A stretch of DNA of 64,000 nucleotides from Stutzerimonas stutzeri (GTDB lineage Bacteria > Pseudomonadota > Gammaproteobacteria > Pseudomonadales > Pseudomonadaceae): NCBI RefSeq assembly GCF_038561965.1, contig NZ_CP139348.1, forward strand, positions 1,364,001 through 1,428,000, given 5' to 3'. A program made the position numbers and the translations under genes. Shown in pieces: positions 8,336 to 17,387 of the stretch. Numbering within the stretch: position 1 is the stretch's first letter; every line of letters begins with the position of its first letter. The notes below the pieces were generated by a model. The model did not search any database. It worked only from the letters and a program-made list of their open reading frames with translations, and had not been told where the DNA came from.

Positions 8336-8446
8336 GTTGGCTTCGGCACCACGCTTTCGCTACGCCAGCAATTCGCTGCCCAACTGGGCACTACGCCGTC
8401 TGACTACCGCCGCACCTTTCATGCCGTGGAAAGCCGTCAGCTATAA
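8336..8446 (+). pseudogene. AraC-family (GlxA-like) regulator, C-terminal fragment
   Basis: The plus frame 8336-8446 reads VGFGTTLSLRQQFAAQLGTTPSDYRRTFH and stops after ESRQL. This is the extreme C-terminus of a GlxA/FtrA-type AraC regulator: the second HTH recognition helix plus the PSDYRRTF motif. Nothing upstream continues the protein, because the sequence switches at once into the reversed aldo/keto reductase fragment. Only 36 residues of about 320 remain. Confidence 0.7.
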
Positions 8447-8515
8447 CGGCTTTTGGTTAGCGTTGCGGTGTGGCAGCGAACCGGTGCGATAGTGCTTGCG
8501 GCGCAGCCAGTTCGA

Positions 8516-8562
8516 AAAATTGTATACAATTTTTGACTGATCATGTTCTGGTTGTATACAGT
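8516..8562 (+). promoter_or_regulatory. Sigma-70 promoter flanked by TTGTATACAA operators
   Basis: A perfect 20-bp palindrome centred on TTGTATACAA (8521-8530, flanked by A5 and T5) ends inside a -35 hexamer TTGACT (8534-8539). After a 16-base spacer comes the -10 TATACA (8556-8561), which is itself part of a second copy, TTGTATACAG (8553-8562). TTGTATACAA-type sites are typical of GntR/FadR-subfamily repressors. Two copies on the -35 and -10 boxes would repress the (S)-ureidoglycine aminohydrolase gene that starts at 8626. No GntR gene is in the window. Confidence 0.75.
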
Positions 8563-8625
8563 TACTACTCCATCCACATGGCTTGCGGCTAAGTATCAGC
8601 AAGCCCTCGATGCACCTGGAGAACC

Positions 8626-9465
8626 ATGGCAAGCACAACGTACTACGTTCCTACGGGCGGGCATCCCGAGCAGACTCAGCTGCTAACCGACCGTGCAATG
8701 TTCACAGAGGCCTACGCGGTCATTCCGAAGGGGGTGCTTCGCGACATCGTCACCAGCCATTTGCCCTTCTGGGACAACATGCGCATGTGGGTACTTTCCC
8801 GTCCGCTTTCGGGCTTCGCCGAAACATTTTCCCAGTACATCGTTGAGCTGGGTTCCGGCGGCGGCAGCGACCGGCCCGAGCAGGACCCGAATGCCGAAGC
8901 CGTATTGTTCGTCGTCGATGGGGAATTCTCCCTGACGATCGAGGGTACCCCTTATGACATGCGTCCCGGCAGCTACGCGTTCATACCGCCGGCGGCCAAA
9001 TGGAGCGTGCGCAACACGGGGGCGACACCCGTGCGCTTCCACTGGATTCGCAAGGGCTATCAGGCGGTCGAGGGTTTGCCCTACCCGGAGGCTTTCGTCA
9101 CCAACGAGAACGATATAGAGCCGATCCTCATGCCCGGTACCGACGGCAAATGGGGCACCACGCGCTTTGTCGATATGAGCGACATGCGCCACGACATGCA
9201 CGTCAACATCGTTACCTTCGAGCCAGGGGCGGTGATTCCCTTTGCCGAAACCCACGTGATGGAACACGGCCTGTACGTACTGGAAGGCAAGGCGGTGTAC
9301 CGCTTGAATCAGGATTGGGTCGAGGTCGAGGCGGGTGACTACATGTGGCTGCGAGCCTTCTGCCCGCAGGCCTGCTATTCCGGCGGCCCGGGCAAGTTCC
9401 GCTACCTGCTGTACAAGGACGTGAACCGCCATATGGATCTGGGCAGGTTCAACCAACGGTCCTGA
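8626..9465 (+). CDS. allE: (S)-ureidoglycine aminohydrolase
   Basis: Bicupin enzyme of purine/allantoin breakdown: converts (S)-ureidoglycine to (S)-ureidoglycolate and ammonia using Mn2+. 279 residues, close to the family length of about 260-280. Seen: two cupin barrels, the first around VLFVVDGEFSLTIEGTPYDMRPGSYAFIPP (residues 90-120), the second around PFAETHVMEHGLYVLEGKAVYRLNQDW (residues 205-235), where the E-x-H...H-G spacing gives the metal ligands. The N-terminal YYVPTGGHP and TDRAMFTEAYAVIPKGVLRDIV are characteristic. ATG 8626 has GGAG five bases upstream. No other allantoin gene lies nearby, which is unusual. Expression is probably controlled by the palindromes at 8516-8562. Confidence 0.9.
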   Translation: MASTTYYVPTGGHPEQTQLLTDRAMFTEAYAVIPKGVLRDIVTSHLPFWDNMRMWVLSRPLSGFAETFSQYIVELGSGGGSDRPEQDPNAEAVLFVVDGEFSLTIEGTPYDMRPGSYAFIPPAAKWSVRNTGATPVRFHWIRKGYQAVEGLPYPEAFVTNENDIEPILMPGTDGKWGTTRFVDMSDMRHDMHVNIVTFEPGAVIPFAETHVMEHGLYVLEGKAVYRLNQDWVEVEAGDYMWLRAFCPQACYSGGPGKFRYLLYKDVNRHMDLGRFNQRS

Positions 9466-9473
9466 TCTGCAGA

Positions 9474-9500
9474 AGTGCCTTCGCTAGCGGTGAAGGCACT
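9474..9500. terminator. Bidirectional hairpin between convergent genes
   Basis: AGTGCCTTC, a 9-base loop GCTAGCGGT, then GAAGGCACT: a perfect 9-bp stem starting 9 bases after the allE stop and followed by GCTTTC. It sits between convergent genes (allE and the hydrolase ending at 9555), the position expected of a shared terminator. Confidence 0.7.
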
Positions 9501-9554
9501 GCTTTCAAACTGCTGGAGCCCCGGCGGTCGCCAAAGTACCCGAACGCGCAGGAC

Positions 9555-10403
9555 TCAACCAACCGACTGCAGAAAGCGTTCGACCCGCTCCAGCACCTGT
9601 TCCGGTTTCTCGCGATGCGGCACATGGCCTACACCGGGAAGCAGCGCCTGTTCGACTTGGCCGCTGGCATGCTCGGCGATCAGCTGAGGGTGTCGTTCGG
9701 AGCCGAACTCATCGTCACCGCCATGGATGGCAAGCGCTGGGCAGCCGACTTCGGGCAGGGCGTGGGCCAGCGTCCATGAGGCGAAGTCTGGCGCTAGCCA
9801 GGTATTGATCCAGGCGCTCAGTACCCAATCACTTCGATCGCCGTGGTAGCGGTGCAGGCGTTCGCGCTGCGCCGGGTCGGTGAACCAGGCTTTGGCTTGG
9901 CGGATGCCCGCGAGGGTGCGCGCTTCGACGAAGGTAACGGCCGACATGGTGATCATCGCCTGGCAGGCTTCGGGATATCGAGCGGCGCAATGCACGGCCA
10001 TGCTGCCGCCGACGCTGTGTCCGAGTATCACGAAGCGCTCGATTCCCAGGTGTTCCAGCACACGAGCGAAGCCTTGCGCGGCTTCGTCCTCGACGAAGGT
10101 CGGCCTGGGTGGAGCGGTCAGCCGGTCGGAACGACCGAAACCCAGTCGGTCATAGGCGACCACTGTTCGGCCGGTCGCATTGGCGAGGGCGGCGGGAAAT
10201 TCCTTCCATTGCTCGACGCAACCGAGCGACTCATGCAGAAGCAGGATCGGTGCGCGGTCTGGTCTAAGCGCATCGGCCTCAGGAAACCAGCTACGGACAA
10301 AGATGCGCCCATGGGAGCCCTCTAACCAGAGATCGGCCTGGCGGTCATCGAGCGTTGCGCTGAAGGTCATCGAGGGGAGTTCCTGAACGTTGCGGACAGC
10401 CAT
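9555..10403 (-). CDS. Alpha/beta hydrolase
   Basis: 282-residue cytoplasmic alpha/beta hydrolase without signal peptide. Seen: LLLHESLGCVEQWKEFP (oxyanion region), VVAYDRLGFGRSDR, nucleophile elbow GHSVGGSMAVH near residue 125, acid-residue region ALAIHGGDDEFGS and catalytic-His region LLPGVGHVPHREKP. These match the lipase/epoxide-hydrolase-like subfamily of the fold. A second ATG at 10370 (MTFSATLDD) is an equally good start. It stands alone, converging on allE. Substrate not predictable. Confidence 0.88.
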   Translation of the reverse strand: MAVRNVQELPSMTFSATLDDRQADLWLEGSHGRIFVRSWFPEADALRPDRAPILLLHESLGCVEQWKEFPAALANATGRTVVAYDRLGFGRSDRLTAPPRPTFVEDEAAQGFARVLEHLGIERFVILGHSVGGSMAVHCAARYPEACQAMITMSAVTFVEARTLAGIRQAKAWFTDPAQRERLHRYHGDRSDWVLSAWINTWLAPDFASWTLAHALPEVGCPALAIHGGDDEFGSERHPQLIAEHASGQVEQALLPGVGHVPHREKPEQVLERVERFLQSVG

Positions 10404-10586
10404 AGCAGTACCGTTCTTTTACGTAAACGTCAACATGCAGCGGCGGATGTATCGCCATGCCGCGGCGCGCTAGGGACGGGCCAGTTGTTGCGCGGTGCTG
10501 ATGCGCTGGCGAACACGCCGGCGTTCTCAAGGCAGATCGGTAGGGGGGTGACCGTGGCGCTCAGTGCCGGCCACGGTAGAGACGCG

Positions 10587-11474
10587 TCAGCTCAAATAGC
10601 GCTGAAACCAGGCGATGGTGCGCTGCCACGCCAGCTCCGCCGCCTGCTCGTCGTAACGCGGGGTGCTGTCGTTGTGGAATCCGTGATGGGTGCCTGGGTA
10701 GATGTGCGCTTCGTAATGCTTGCCGGCCGCCTTGAGCGCGGCTTCATAGGCGGGCCAGGTTTCATTCACGCGCTCGTCGTGCTCGGCGAACTGAAAAAGC
10801 AGCGGCGCCTGGATCTTTTCGACGTCCGCCGGATTGGCCTGGCGGCCATAGAACGGCACTGCTGCTGCCAGTTCCGGATAGGCCACGGCAGCAGCGTTGG
10901 CCACGCCACCGCCATAGCAGAAGCCGGTGATGCCGATTTTCTTGGTGGTGGCTTCATGCGCCATTAGCCATTCGATGGCGGCGAAGAAATCGTTCATCAG
11001 CTTCTGCGGGTCGACCGCGGCTTGCAGTTCACGGCCCTTGTCATCATTTCCGGGATAGCCGCCAACCGAACTCAACCCGTCCGGCGCCAGGGCGATGAAA
11101 CCAGCCTTGGCCACGCGCCGCGCAACGTCTTCGATGTAGGGATTGAGCCCGCGATTCTCGTGGGCGACGACAATCCCTGGCACTTTGCCCTCGACCTTCG
11201 CTGGTCGTACCAGATAGGCGCGTACCTGGTCGTGGCCGTTGGGTGAGGGGTAGGTGATGTACTCGGCGGTGATTTGCGGATCGGTAAAGGGAACCTGCTG
11301 GGCAAGCGCGTAGTTGGGCGTCAGCGCGTCGAGCACGGCAACGGCGCTCATGCTGCACAGGGTGAAGGCTGCCGCGCGGTCGAGAAATTCCCGGCGGCTG
11401 AGTTTGCCGTGAACGTAGAAGTCGTAAAGTTCGAGCAGTTCGGGGGCGAAGTGTTGTGCGGTGAGACGTTCCAT
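10587..11474 (-). CDS. Dienelactone hydrolase family protein, Tat-exported
   Basis: 295 residues. MERLTAQHFAPELLELYDFYVHGKLSRREFLDRAAAF begins with a helical segment and then an SRREFLDRA twin-arginine motif before a hydrophobic stretch, so the protein is probably exported by Tat (this start also matches the YghX-like family; an in-frame ATG at 11513 only adds unrelated residues). Catalytic features of dienelactone hydrolases: Cys nucleophile in GFCYGGGVANAAA, Asp in FAEHDERVN, His in YPGTHHGFHNDSTPRYD. The family cleaves dienelactones or related esters in aromatic breakdown. No aromatic-pathway gene lies beside it. Confidence 0.9.
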   Translation of the reverse strand: MERLTAQHFAPELLELYDFYVHGKLSRREFLDRAAAFTLCSMSAVAVLDALTPNYALAQQVPFTDPQITAEYITYPSPNGHDQVRAYLVRPAKVEGKVPGIVVAHENRGLNPYIEDVARRVAKAGFIALAPDGLSSVGGYPGNDDKGRELQAAVDPQKLMNDFFAAIEWLMAHEATTKKIGITGFCYGGGVANAAAVAYPELAAAVPFYGRQANPADVEKIQAPLLFQFAEHDERVNETWPAYEAALKAAGKHYEAHIYPGTHHGFHNDSTPRYDEQAAELAWQRTIAWFQRYLS

Positions 11475-11591
11475 CGGCGGCTCCGTCGGGTATCGAAAGC
11501 GGTGCAGGGCCACTGCGCTGGCCGCAGGTGCAGCAGCCAGTGTAGTCAGCCGGGTCGGAGCTGCAGCGGTTGCTGACGATCTTTACTGCAG

Positions 11592-12575
11592 TCAGCGTGG
11601 CGGGCGAGGGCTGGGCGGCTCGATGGCTGTCAGTTGTCCGTCCTTGCCGAGGCGCAAGTGCATGAAGTCTTCGGCTAGCAATAGCTGGCCGGCGTAAAGC
11701 GAGCTGGCTTCGGCGCGCAGGTCTTCGATCGAGTGCCCACGCCCGGCATGCTTCTGATAGCGGGCGCTGAAATGGGTCAACACCAAGTTCGGCAGCCCCA
11801 CCGCTTGCGCAAAGCGCGCCACCGATGCCGCGGTGCTATGGCCGTAATCACCGCGCGCGTCGTTGGCAACCGCTTCGGTGTAGGTCGCTTCGTGGACCAG
11901 CAACTGGGCGCCGCGACAGGCGTCGCCGAGCAGTTCGGGACGGTCGTTGTCGCCGCCGATGACGATTCGCTGCGGGGCGCGGGTGAAGCTCAGGTAGTCG
12001 TCGCTGCGCAGTACACGGCCCTCGTGCTCGACGTCGAAACCCCTGGCCAGTTGGCCCCAGAGCGGGCCGCGGGGCACGCCGTCGCGATCAAGCCGGTCGG
12101 TATCCAGGCGCGGGTCAGGGCGGGCTTCGGTAAAGCTGTAGCCGTAACAGGGCACGCGGTGGGAAAGCGCGGCGGCCTCGATGCGCATGTTCGGGCTGCG
12201 CCATTCGTCCAGCGACTCGACGGCATGGAAGTCGAGTTCGTAGCCCAGCCAGCTCTGGCTCATCTCCAGCGTCGCACGCACCCAGGTCTCGATGCCGTGC
12301 GGAGCAATGATCGTCAGCGCAGCCTTGCGCCCCATCATCCCGGCACTGGCGAGCAAGCCGGGCAGGCCGTAGCAGTGGTCGCCATGTACATGGGTGATGC
12401 AGATGGCGCGCAGGTCGTGCAGCGACAGCGGGGTGCGTAGCAGCCGGTGCTGGGTGCCTTCGCCGCAATCGATCAGGTACCAGGCCTTGCCGGTGTCTTC
12501 CAGCAACGCCAGCGCGGTGACATTACGGGCTCGGGTGGGCGTGCCGGACGAAGTGCCGAGAAAGAGCAGATCCAC
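11592..12575 (-). CDS. rnz: Ribonuclease Z
   Basis: 327-residue metallo-beta-lactamase-fold endonuclease that removes tRNA 3' trailers. Seen: MDLLFLGTSSGTPTRARNVTA at the N-terminus, the zinc motif THVHGDHCYGLPGLL near residue 61, SHRVPCYGYSF, IGGDN, LLVHEATY and the C-terminal LTHFSARY with its metal-binding His. The long insert (about residues 155-190) is the usual exosite region. It is monocistronic, downstream of and on the same strand as the FimV-like gene. Confidence 0.95.
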   Translation of the reverse strand: MDLLFLGTSSGTPTRARNVTALALLEDTGKAWYLIDCGEGTQHRLLRTPLSLHDLRAICITHVHGDHCYGLPGLLASAGMMGRKAALTIIAPHGIETWVRATLEMSQSWLGYELDFHAVESLDEWRSPNMRIEAAALSHRVPCYGYSFTEARPDPRLDTDRLDRDGVPRGPLWGQLARGFDVEHEGRVLRSDDYLSFTRAPQRIVIGGDNDRPELLGDACRGAQLLVHEATYTEAVANDARGDYGHSTAASVARFAQAVGLPNLVLTHFSARYQKHAGRGHSIEDLRAEASSLYAGQLLLAEDFMHLRLGKDGQLTAIEPPSPRPPR

Positions 12576-12741
12576 GGGGCATGTTCTCCAGGTTGGGCTG
12601 ACTAGTATGCCGCACGGTCTGGTAGCAGCCTGCTGTTAGCCTTGCCTGGTACGCCGCGAATCGACTGGCGGCGATAGAACCACCGCTATCGGCAAGCGGC
12701 GCGCCCGCACATCAAGCGGAAAACCCGCCGCACGTGTTCGC

Positions 12742-14310
12742 TCAGGCGATACGTGCGAGTTGCTCGCGGACGTACTGACCGTCGCCGCTGTTGCTCTGAT
12801 CCAGAACTGCGACCAACAGACTCGTTGCACGATCGACTTCGCCTCGATCGATGCAGCCGAGCGCCTCGTTGAGACGCTCGCGTAGTTCCGCATTCTTGTC
12901 ATCGGCGGCTGCGATTGAGGTCAGCGCGTCCAGGTCATCCGGCAGGCTGACCAGCATCTCGTCAAGCAACAGGGCTGGCTGCGGCTGCGATGGTTGCGAG
13001 GCGGGCGCGCGACCGAGGTATTCGTCCATCGTCATTTCGGTGACATCTACCCCCTGCCGGTGGAAAGGGTTGATGTCAGGGAAGGACGCTTCAGCACGCT
13101 TGGCATGAGCCGCACGGGGCTCGGGCGTGGTCAGCGCGACGGCAATGGGTCGGCGGCGAAGAATCAGCAAGCCCACCAGCAGGGCCAGTAAGCCCAGCGC
13201 GGCAAATAGCCACCCATTGCCACTGCTTTCTTGCTGCACCGCAGGGACCGGCACGGCAGCTGGCGCTGTTTGCGGCTGCGCAGGGCGCGCGGCTGGTGCC
13301 TGCTCGGCTATGGGCTCCGCTATTGGCTCGGCAGACGGCTCCGGGGCCTGGCTTTGACGCTGGGCAACGCTGCGCTGCGCTTCGGCGAGCAGACGGTTCT
13401 GCTCATCCATCTGGGCCTGCAGGCTGAGAACCTGGGCTTCCAGCTGGCTGAGCACTTCGATCAGGCCTCGATCCGCTGTGGACGGCTGTTCGCTGAGCGC
13501 AGGCTGCGCGGACCGCGTTGCCGCCGTCGGCACTGTTGTCGATACGGCTTCGCCAGCTTGCGCCTGGGCCGCAGGCTGCTCGGCGGTACTCTGGCCAGGC
13601 ATGGCGCTGTCCGGCAGCAATAGCTCGGTACCGACCCGCAGGCGGTTGCGGTCACCATTGATGAACGCGGCTGGGTTGAGCGCAAACAGGTCGGCCATGA
13701 ATGCTTCACGGGAGGTCGACAGCGGATTTCCCATGCGCCCGGCGATGCCCCACAGGCTGTCGCCGGGCATGATCCGGTAGCGTTTGCCTTGCTCGGCCAC
13801 CGGCAACGGCTCGGCTGGTCTAGGCTTGGCTGATACGGCCTGAACCGGCCGGAGCTGTGCGACCGGTGGTGCTTCTGGTTGAGCTTGGGCTTGCGCCGCT
13901 AGCGTGGGTTGGTACAGCGGCGGATCGAGCAGCAGCGTGTATTCGCGCAACAGCTGGCCACCCGGCAGTGTCAGCTCGACGATGAAATTCAGATAAGGCT
14001 CATTGACGGGCGCGCTGGAGCTGACACTGATGCGCTGTCTGCCCTGTTCCAGTATCGGAACGAAACGCAGGCTCGAAAGGAAGTCGGGACGCTCAACGCC
14101 AGCGCGGGCGAATACGTCGCTCGGGGCCAGACGCACTTTGATCTCGTCGCTGCCCAGCCCGCGCGCTTCAAGCAAGCCGATGTCGGCCTTCAGCGGTTCG
14201 GCGAGGGCCGAGTGCAGGCTGATCTCTCCCAAACCCAGCGCGCTGGCGAAGGACGTGTAACAGGCAGCGGTCAGGACCAAAGGCCATACAGCGAGACGAA
14301 TGGGCGACAT
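12742..14310 (-). CDS. FimV/HubP-like polar landmark protein (short form)
   Basis: 522 residues. Signal peptide (residues 1-25, ending FASALG), then the FimV N-terminal domain LGEISLHSALAEPLKADIGLL through NEPYLNFIVELTLPGGQLLREYTLLLDPP. A LysM peptidoglycan-binding segment YRIMPGDSLWGIAGRM follows near residue 180, then a Pro/Ala/Gln linker with a coiled coil (about 285-315), one membrane helix GWLFAALGLLALLVGLLIL near 362, and a cytoplasmic tail ending in a FimV C-terminal TPR-like motif (NEALGCIDRGEVDRATSLLVAVL). Full FimV proteins are 900 or more residues, so this is a shorter paralogue. FimV/HubP proteins organise pole-localised machines such as type IV pili and flagella. Confidence 0.85.
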   Translation of the reverse strand: MSPIRLAVWPLVLTAACYTSFASALGLGEISLHSALAEPLKADIGLLEARGLGSDEIKVRLAPSDVFARAGVERPDFLSSLRFVPILEQGRQRISVSSSAPVNEPYLNFIVELTLPGGQLLREYTLLLDPPLYQPTLAAQAQAQPEAPPVAQLRPVQAVSAKPRPAEPLPVAEQGKRYRIMPGDSLWGIAGRMGNPLSTSREAFMADLFALNPAAFINGDRNRLRVGTELLLPDSAMPGQSTAEQPAAQAQAGEAVSTTVPTAATRSAQPALSEQPSTADRGLIEVLSQLEAQVLSLQAQMDEQNRLLAEAQRSVAQRQSQAPEPSAEPIAEPIAEQAPAARPAQPQTAPAAVPVPAVQQESSGNGWLFAALGLLALLVGLLILRRRPIAVALTTPEPRAAHAKRAEASFPDINPFHRQGVDVTEMTMDEYLGRAPASQPSQPQPALLLDEMLVSLPDDLDALTSIAAADDKNAELRERLNEALGCIDRGEVDRATSLLVAVLDQSNSGDGQYVREQLARIA

Positions 14311-14642
14311 AGGGACGTTCCGTTGCCATCAGTGATCAGGGGGCTGGCCCTGCGCAAGAGCCTGGCCGGGCGGGGTGGCGTATGGCATTCGGCCGGCCCG
14401 CAGCGGACGCTGGAGATATCATGGCTGCTGTAGTGGCATTTTGCTAGCGAGTTCACATCTTTCGGATCGATGGGCACTTCCAGCAGGGGCAATGGGCAGG
14501 CACCTACTGCACGCGTGGCTCGACATATCCGCTCACGTATTCGGCTGTCACGGCAAAGCCGGTAAAGGTTTCTGAAAGCTTGGTTTCGTAGCCTTCCGAC
14601 TCAGCTGTTCTCAGCCGGATAAAAATAAAGAGGAGATAAGGT
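14311..14642. other. 332-base divergent promoter region
   Basis: Lies between the FimV-like gene (minus) and the CitMHS transporter gene (plus). No protein-like frame. It ends with AAAATAAAGAGGAGATAAG, whose AGGAG (14631-14635) is the Shine-Dalgarno of the transporter. No palindrome or clear promoter pair was identified. Confidence 0.5.
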
Positions 14643-15956
14643 GTGTTGACCCTGATTGGTCTGTTGACCATTGGCAGTCTTGTACTGCTGTTGCTCGTCG
14701 GGCGCATGGCGCCCATTCTGCCGCTGATTCTGGTACCTCTCGCGGGGGCATTGCTGGCTGGCTTCGGGCTGGAAGCTATCACCGGATTCTTCACCGATGG
14801 CCTTGGCCGGGTGATTGCCATTGCCACCATGTTCGTCTTCGCCATCACATTCTTCGGCGTGCTGCAGGACACCGGCCTGTTCCGCCCGATCATCGGGACC
14901 ATGGTCAGGCTGACCCGCGGCAATGTCGTCGCCGTCACGGTGGCCACTGCGGTGATCGGCATGCTGGCGCACCTCGACGGTGCAGGCGCGACCACCTTTC
15001 TGCTGACGATTCCGGCGTTGCTGCCGCTCTATCGACAGCTGCGCATGAGCCCCTATCTGATGCTGCTGCTGCTGGCATTGGGCGCGGGTATCTTCAACAT
15101 GGTGCCCTGGGCTGGGCCGTTGGGCCGGGCGGCGGCGGTCACCGGCATCGATGTCACCGAACTGTGGCGTCCGCTGATCGCCATTCAGGGCGTTGGAGTG
15201 GTGTTGCTGGTGGCGCTGGCGGCCTTGCTTGGCTGGCGCGAGCAGCGCCGTATCGCATCGGGCGTCGGTGATGCCGATGCCGGCGTGCTGGTGGAGAGCC
15301 AGCACCATCTTCACGAGCCCAGCGAAGAAGAGCGCGCACTGGAGCGCCCCGGCCGGCTCTGGATCAATGGCGGCCTGTTTTTGCTGGTGTTGGTGTCGCT
15401 ATTCGCCGGCGTGCTGCCGGCCGGCTACATCTTCATGATCGGACTGTCGCTGGTCCTGCTGATCAACTACCCGGGTGGCAAGATCCAGATGCAACGCATT
15501 GCGGCGCACGCACCGGCGGCGTTGAGCATGGGCATGATCATTCTCGCGGCTGGTTCGATGCTTGGAATCTTCACCGGCACGGGGATGCTGACCTCTATCG
15601 CGCAGGATCTGGTCAAGGTGCTGCCCGCTTCGATGGTGCCCAATCTGCACATCGTTCTTGGCGTCTTCGGTCTGCCGATGGAGCTGATGTTGAGTACCGA
15701 TGCGTATTACTTCGGCCTGTTGCCGGTGACACTCGAAGTGGTGGCTGACCACGGTGTCGAACCGGCCAGCGTGGTCTACGCGATGACCATCGGCAACATC
15801 ATCGGGACGTTCATCAGCCCCTTCTCACCGGCCCTCTGGCTCGCCCTCGGGCTTGCCGGTCTCGATCTGGGCCGACACATCCGCTACTCGCTGTGGTGGA
15901 TGTGGGGCTTTTCCCTTGTGTTGTTCGTCGTCGCCTGGGCGCTCGGCTTGTTCTGA
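14643..15956 (+). CDS. CitMHS-family citrate/divalent-metal symporter
   Basis: 437-residue inner-membrane transporter with about 11-12 hydrophobic helices. The segments MFVFAITFFGVLQDTGLFRPIIGTM, AHLDGAGATTFLLTIPALLPLY, NMVPWAGPLGRAAAVTG and, near the C-terminus, GLPMELMLSTDAYYFGLLPV and IGTFISPFSPALWLALGL are hallmarks of CitMHS proteins, which take up citrate complexed with Mg2+ or other divalent metals with protons. The start is GTG at 14643 with a perfect AGGAG seven bases upstream. The gene is alone, followed by a hairpin at 16023-16044. Confidence 0.92.
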   Translation: MLTLIGLLTIGSLVLLLLVGRMAPILPLILVPLAGALLAGFGLEAITGFFTDGLGRVIAIATMFVFAITFFGVLQDTGLFRPIIGTMVRLTRGNVVAVTVATAVIGMLAHLDGAGATTFLLTIPALLPLYRQLRMSPYLMLLLLALGAGIFNMVPWAGPLGRAAAVTGIDVTELWRPLIAIQGVGVVLLVALAALLGWREQRRIASGVGDADAGVLVESQHHLHEPSEEERALERPGRLWINGGLFLLVLVSLFAGVLPAGYIFMIGLSLVLLINYPGGKIQMQRIAAHAPAALSMGMIILAAGSMLGIFTGTGMLTSIAQDLVKVLPASMVPNLHIVLGVFGLPMELMLSTDAYYFGLLPVTLEVVADHGVEPASVVYAMTIGNIIGTFISPFSPALWLALGLAGLDLGRHIRYSLWWMWGFSLVLFVVAWALGLF

Positions 15957-16022
15957 GACATGCGCGACGGCACCAGGCTGCGTGCGTTCGAAAGCGATTC
16001 ATTCGAAGGCGCGTAGCAGGCG

Positions 16023-16044
16023 ACCGCGCTGGCCTCAGCGCGGT
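16023..16044. terminator. Hairpin between convergent genes
   Basis: ACCGCGCTG, loop GCCT, CAGCGCGGT: a perfect 9-bp stem with a tetraloop in the 115-base gap between the convergent CitMHS and acyltransferase genes. No T run, so the terminator role is inferred from position and stem. Confidence 0.55.
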
Positions 16045-16071
16045 GCAACGCGGCCTATGAGCCTGCCGTGC

Positions 16072-17235
16072 TTATAGATACTTGAGCCAGGTGATGTCCC
16101 TGCGCCGCGCCTTGAGTTCGGCGAACCAGCGCACCGCCGGGAACAGGACCACAGCCAGCGCTACGGTGCATAACCATAGCGGCCACACTGCATCGAAGCC
16201 GAAGTGATTGCCTCGGTTCAGGCCCCAGATCGCCACGGCGGCGATATAGAGCAGCTTCAGCACATACAGGTGCAACAGGTAGAAGAACATCGGCGCGCTG
16301 CCGAATACCGTCAGTGGCCGCAGCCAGGCACTGTCTTGCTTGCGTTCGAAGTAGCGCAGCAGAAGCAGGCCGCAACCCAGCGTCAGGCAAAGGAACAGCA
16401 GCGACGGTGGGTACTTGGTGATGTTCAGCAGGCTCATCAATGTGCGCAGGCCATCCTCGCCGACGACCCAGGGCTGCTCACCGTAGCCGTTGATCAGCCG
16501 CAGCAGGATAAAGGTGAGCAAGGCGCCTTGAGCCCAGCCGCCCAGGTAACGCTGACGTCGCTCGGCGTCCGCGTTCCTGCCGAACCAGGGGCCGGCGGCA
16601 TAGCCGAGCGCGATCACGCCTATCCACGGTAACAGCGGATAGGAGGTGCGCAGGCGCAGGTTTTCCGAAACCTCGATCCAGCCGCGGTCATGCAGGATGG
16701 CCCAGGGGATGTGCAATGCCGAGTCTGCGGCGAACTGCAGCGGGTCGAGCAGGTTGTGCCCGCCGATGATCACCATTCCCAGCACGATCAGCGCAGGGCG
16801 CGGCAGCCAGAGCAACGCCGACAATGCCAGCATGCTCAGACCGATGGCCCAGATGACTTGTAGATAAATCACCTGGGGCGGGAATTGGAACGTCCAGGCG
16901 AAGTTCACCAAGGTGAACTCCAGCGCCACCAGGAACAGCCCGCGTTTGAGCAGAAAGCTCGACACCGCACGACGGTCCTGATGTTTTTCTCCATAAAGGA
17001 AAGCGGACAGGCCGGTGAGGAAGATGAACACCGGTGCGCACAGATGCGCCAGGGTGCGGCTGAAAAACAGCGCCGGCTCGGTGACCGCCACGTCCATCGG
17101 GTCGGGCACCTGCATATGCAGGAGGAAGGTTTCGCGGACATGGTCCAGCAGCATGAACAGGATCACCAGGCCGCGCAGCGCGTCGATGGAATGCAGGCGC
17201 GCCGAGGCTGGCGGGGTCAGATTGGGGGAGGGCAT
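16072..17235 (-). CDS. Heparan-alpha-glucosaminide N-acetyltransferase-like membrane protein (DUF1624)
   Basis: 387 residues with about ten membrane helices. The N-terminal RLHSIDALRGLVILFMLLDHVRETF is the diagnostic DUF1624/HGSNAT-like motif (SIDxxRGxxxxxMxxxH), placing it in the acyltransferase-3-related clan. Other conserved pieces are FLTGLSAFLYG, PLLPWIGVIALGYAAG and GSAPMFFYLLHLY. The substrate is unknown; members transfer acyl groups across the membrane or modify envelope sugars. The start at 17235 (MPSPNLTPPASARLHSID) is preferred over 17343, whose extra residues are non-homologous. Confidence 0.88.
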   Translation of the reverse strand: MPSPNLTPPASARLHSIDALRGLVILFMLLDHVRETFLLHMQVPDPMDVAVTEPALFFSRTLAHLCAPVFIFLTGLSAFLYGEKHQDRRAVSSFLLKRGLFLVALEFTLVNFAWTFQFPPQVIYLQVIWAIGLSMLALSALLWLPRPALIVLGMVIIGGHNLLDPLQFAADSALHIPWAILHDRGWIEVSENLRLRTSYPLLPWIGVIALGYAAGPWFGRNADAERRQRYLGGWAQGALLTFILLRLINGYGEQPWVVGEDGLRTLMSLLNITKYPPSLLFLCLTLGCGLLLLRYFERKQDSAWLRPLTVFGSAPMFFYLLHLYVLKLLYIAAVAIWGLNRGNHFGFDAVWPLWLCTVALAVVLFPAVRWFAELKARRRDITWLKYL

Positions 17236-17387
17236 GAACAGCTCACAACGGGATGATCGCGATGCGGGCACAGCGTTTCGCTGTGCCCGCCAGAAGGTGC
17301 GATACGTTATAACAAAGAAGTCGCCTCTCCAAATGCGAATCAACCACGAATACCGTTACGGACCTGAAAACGGCAGATGCGGTCGCC

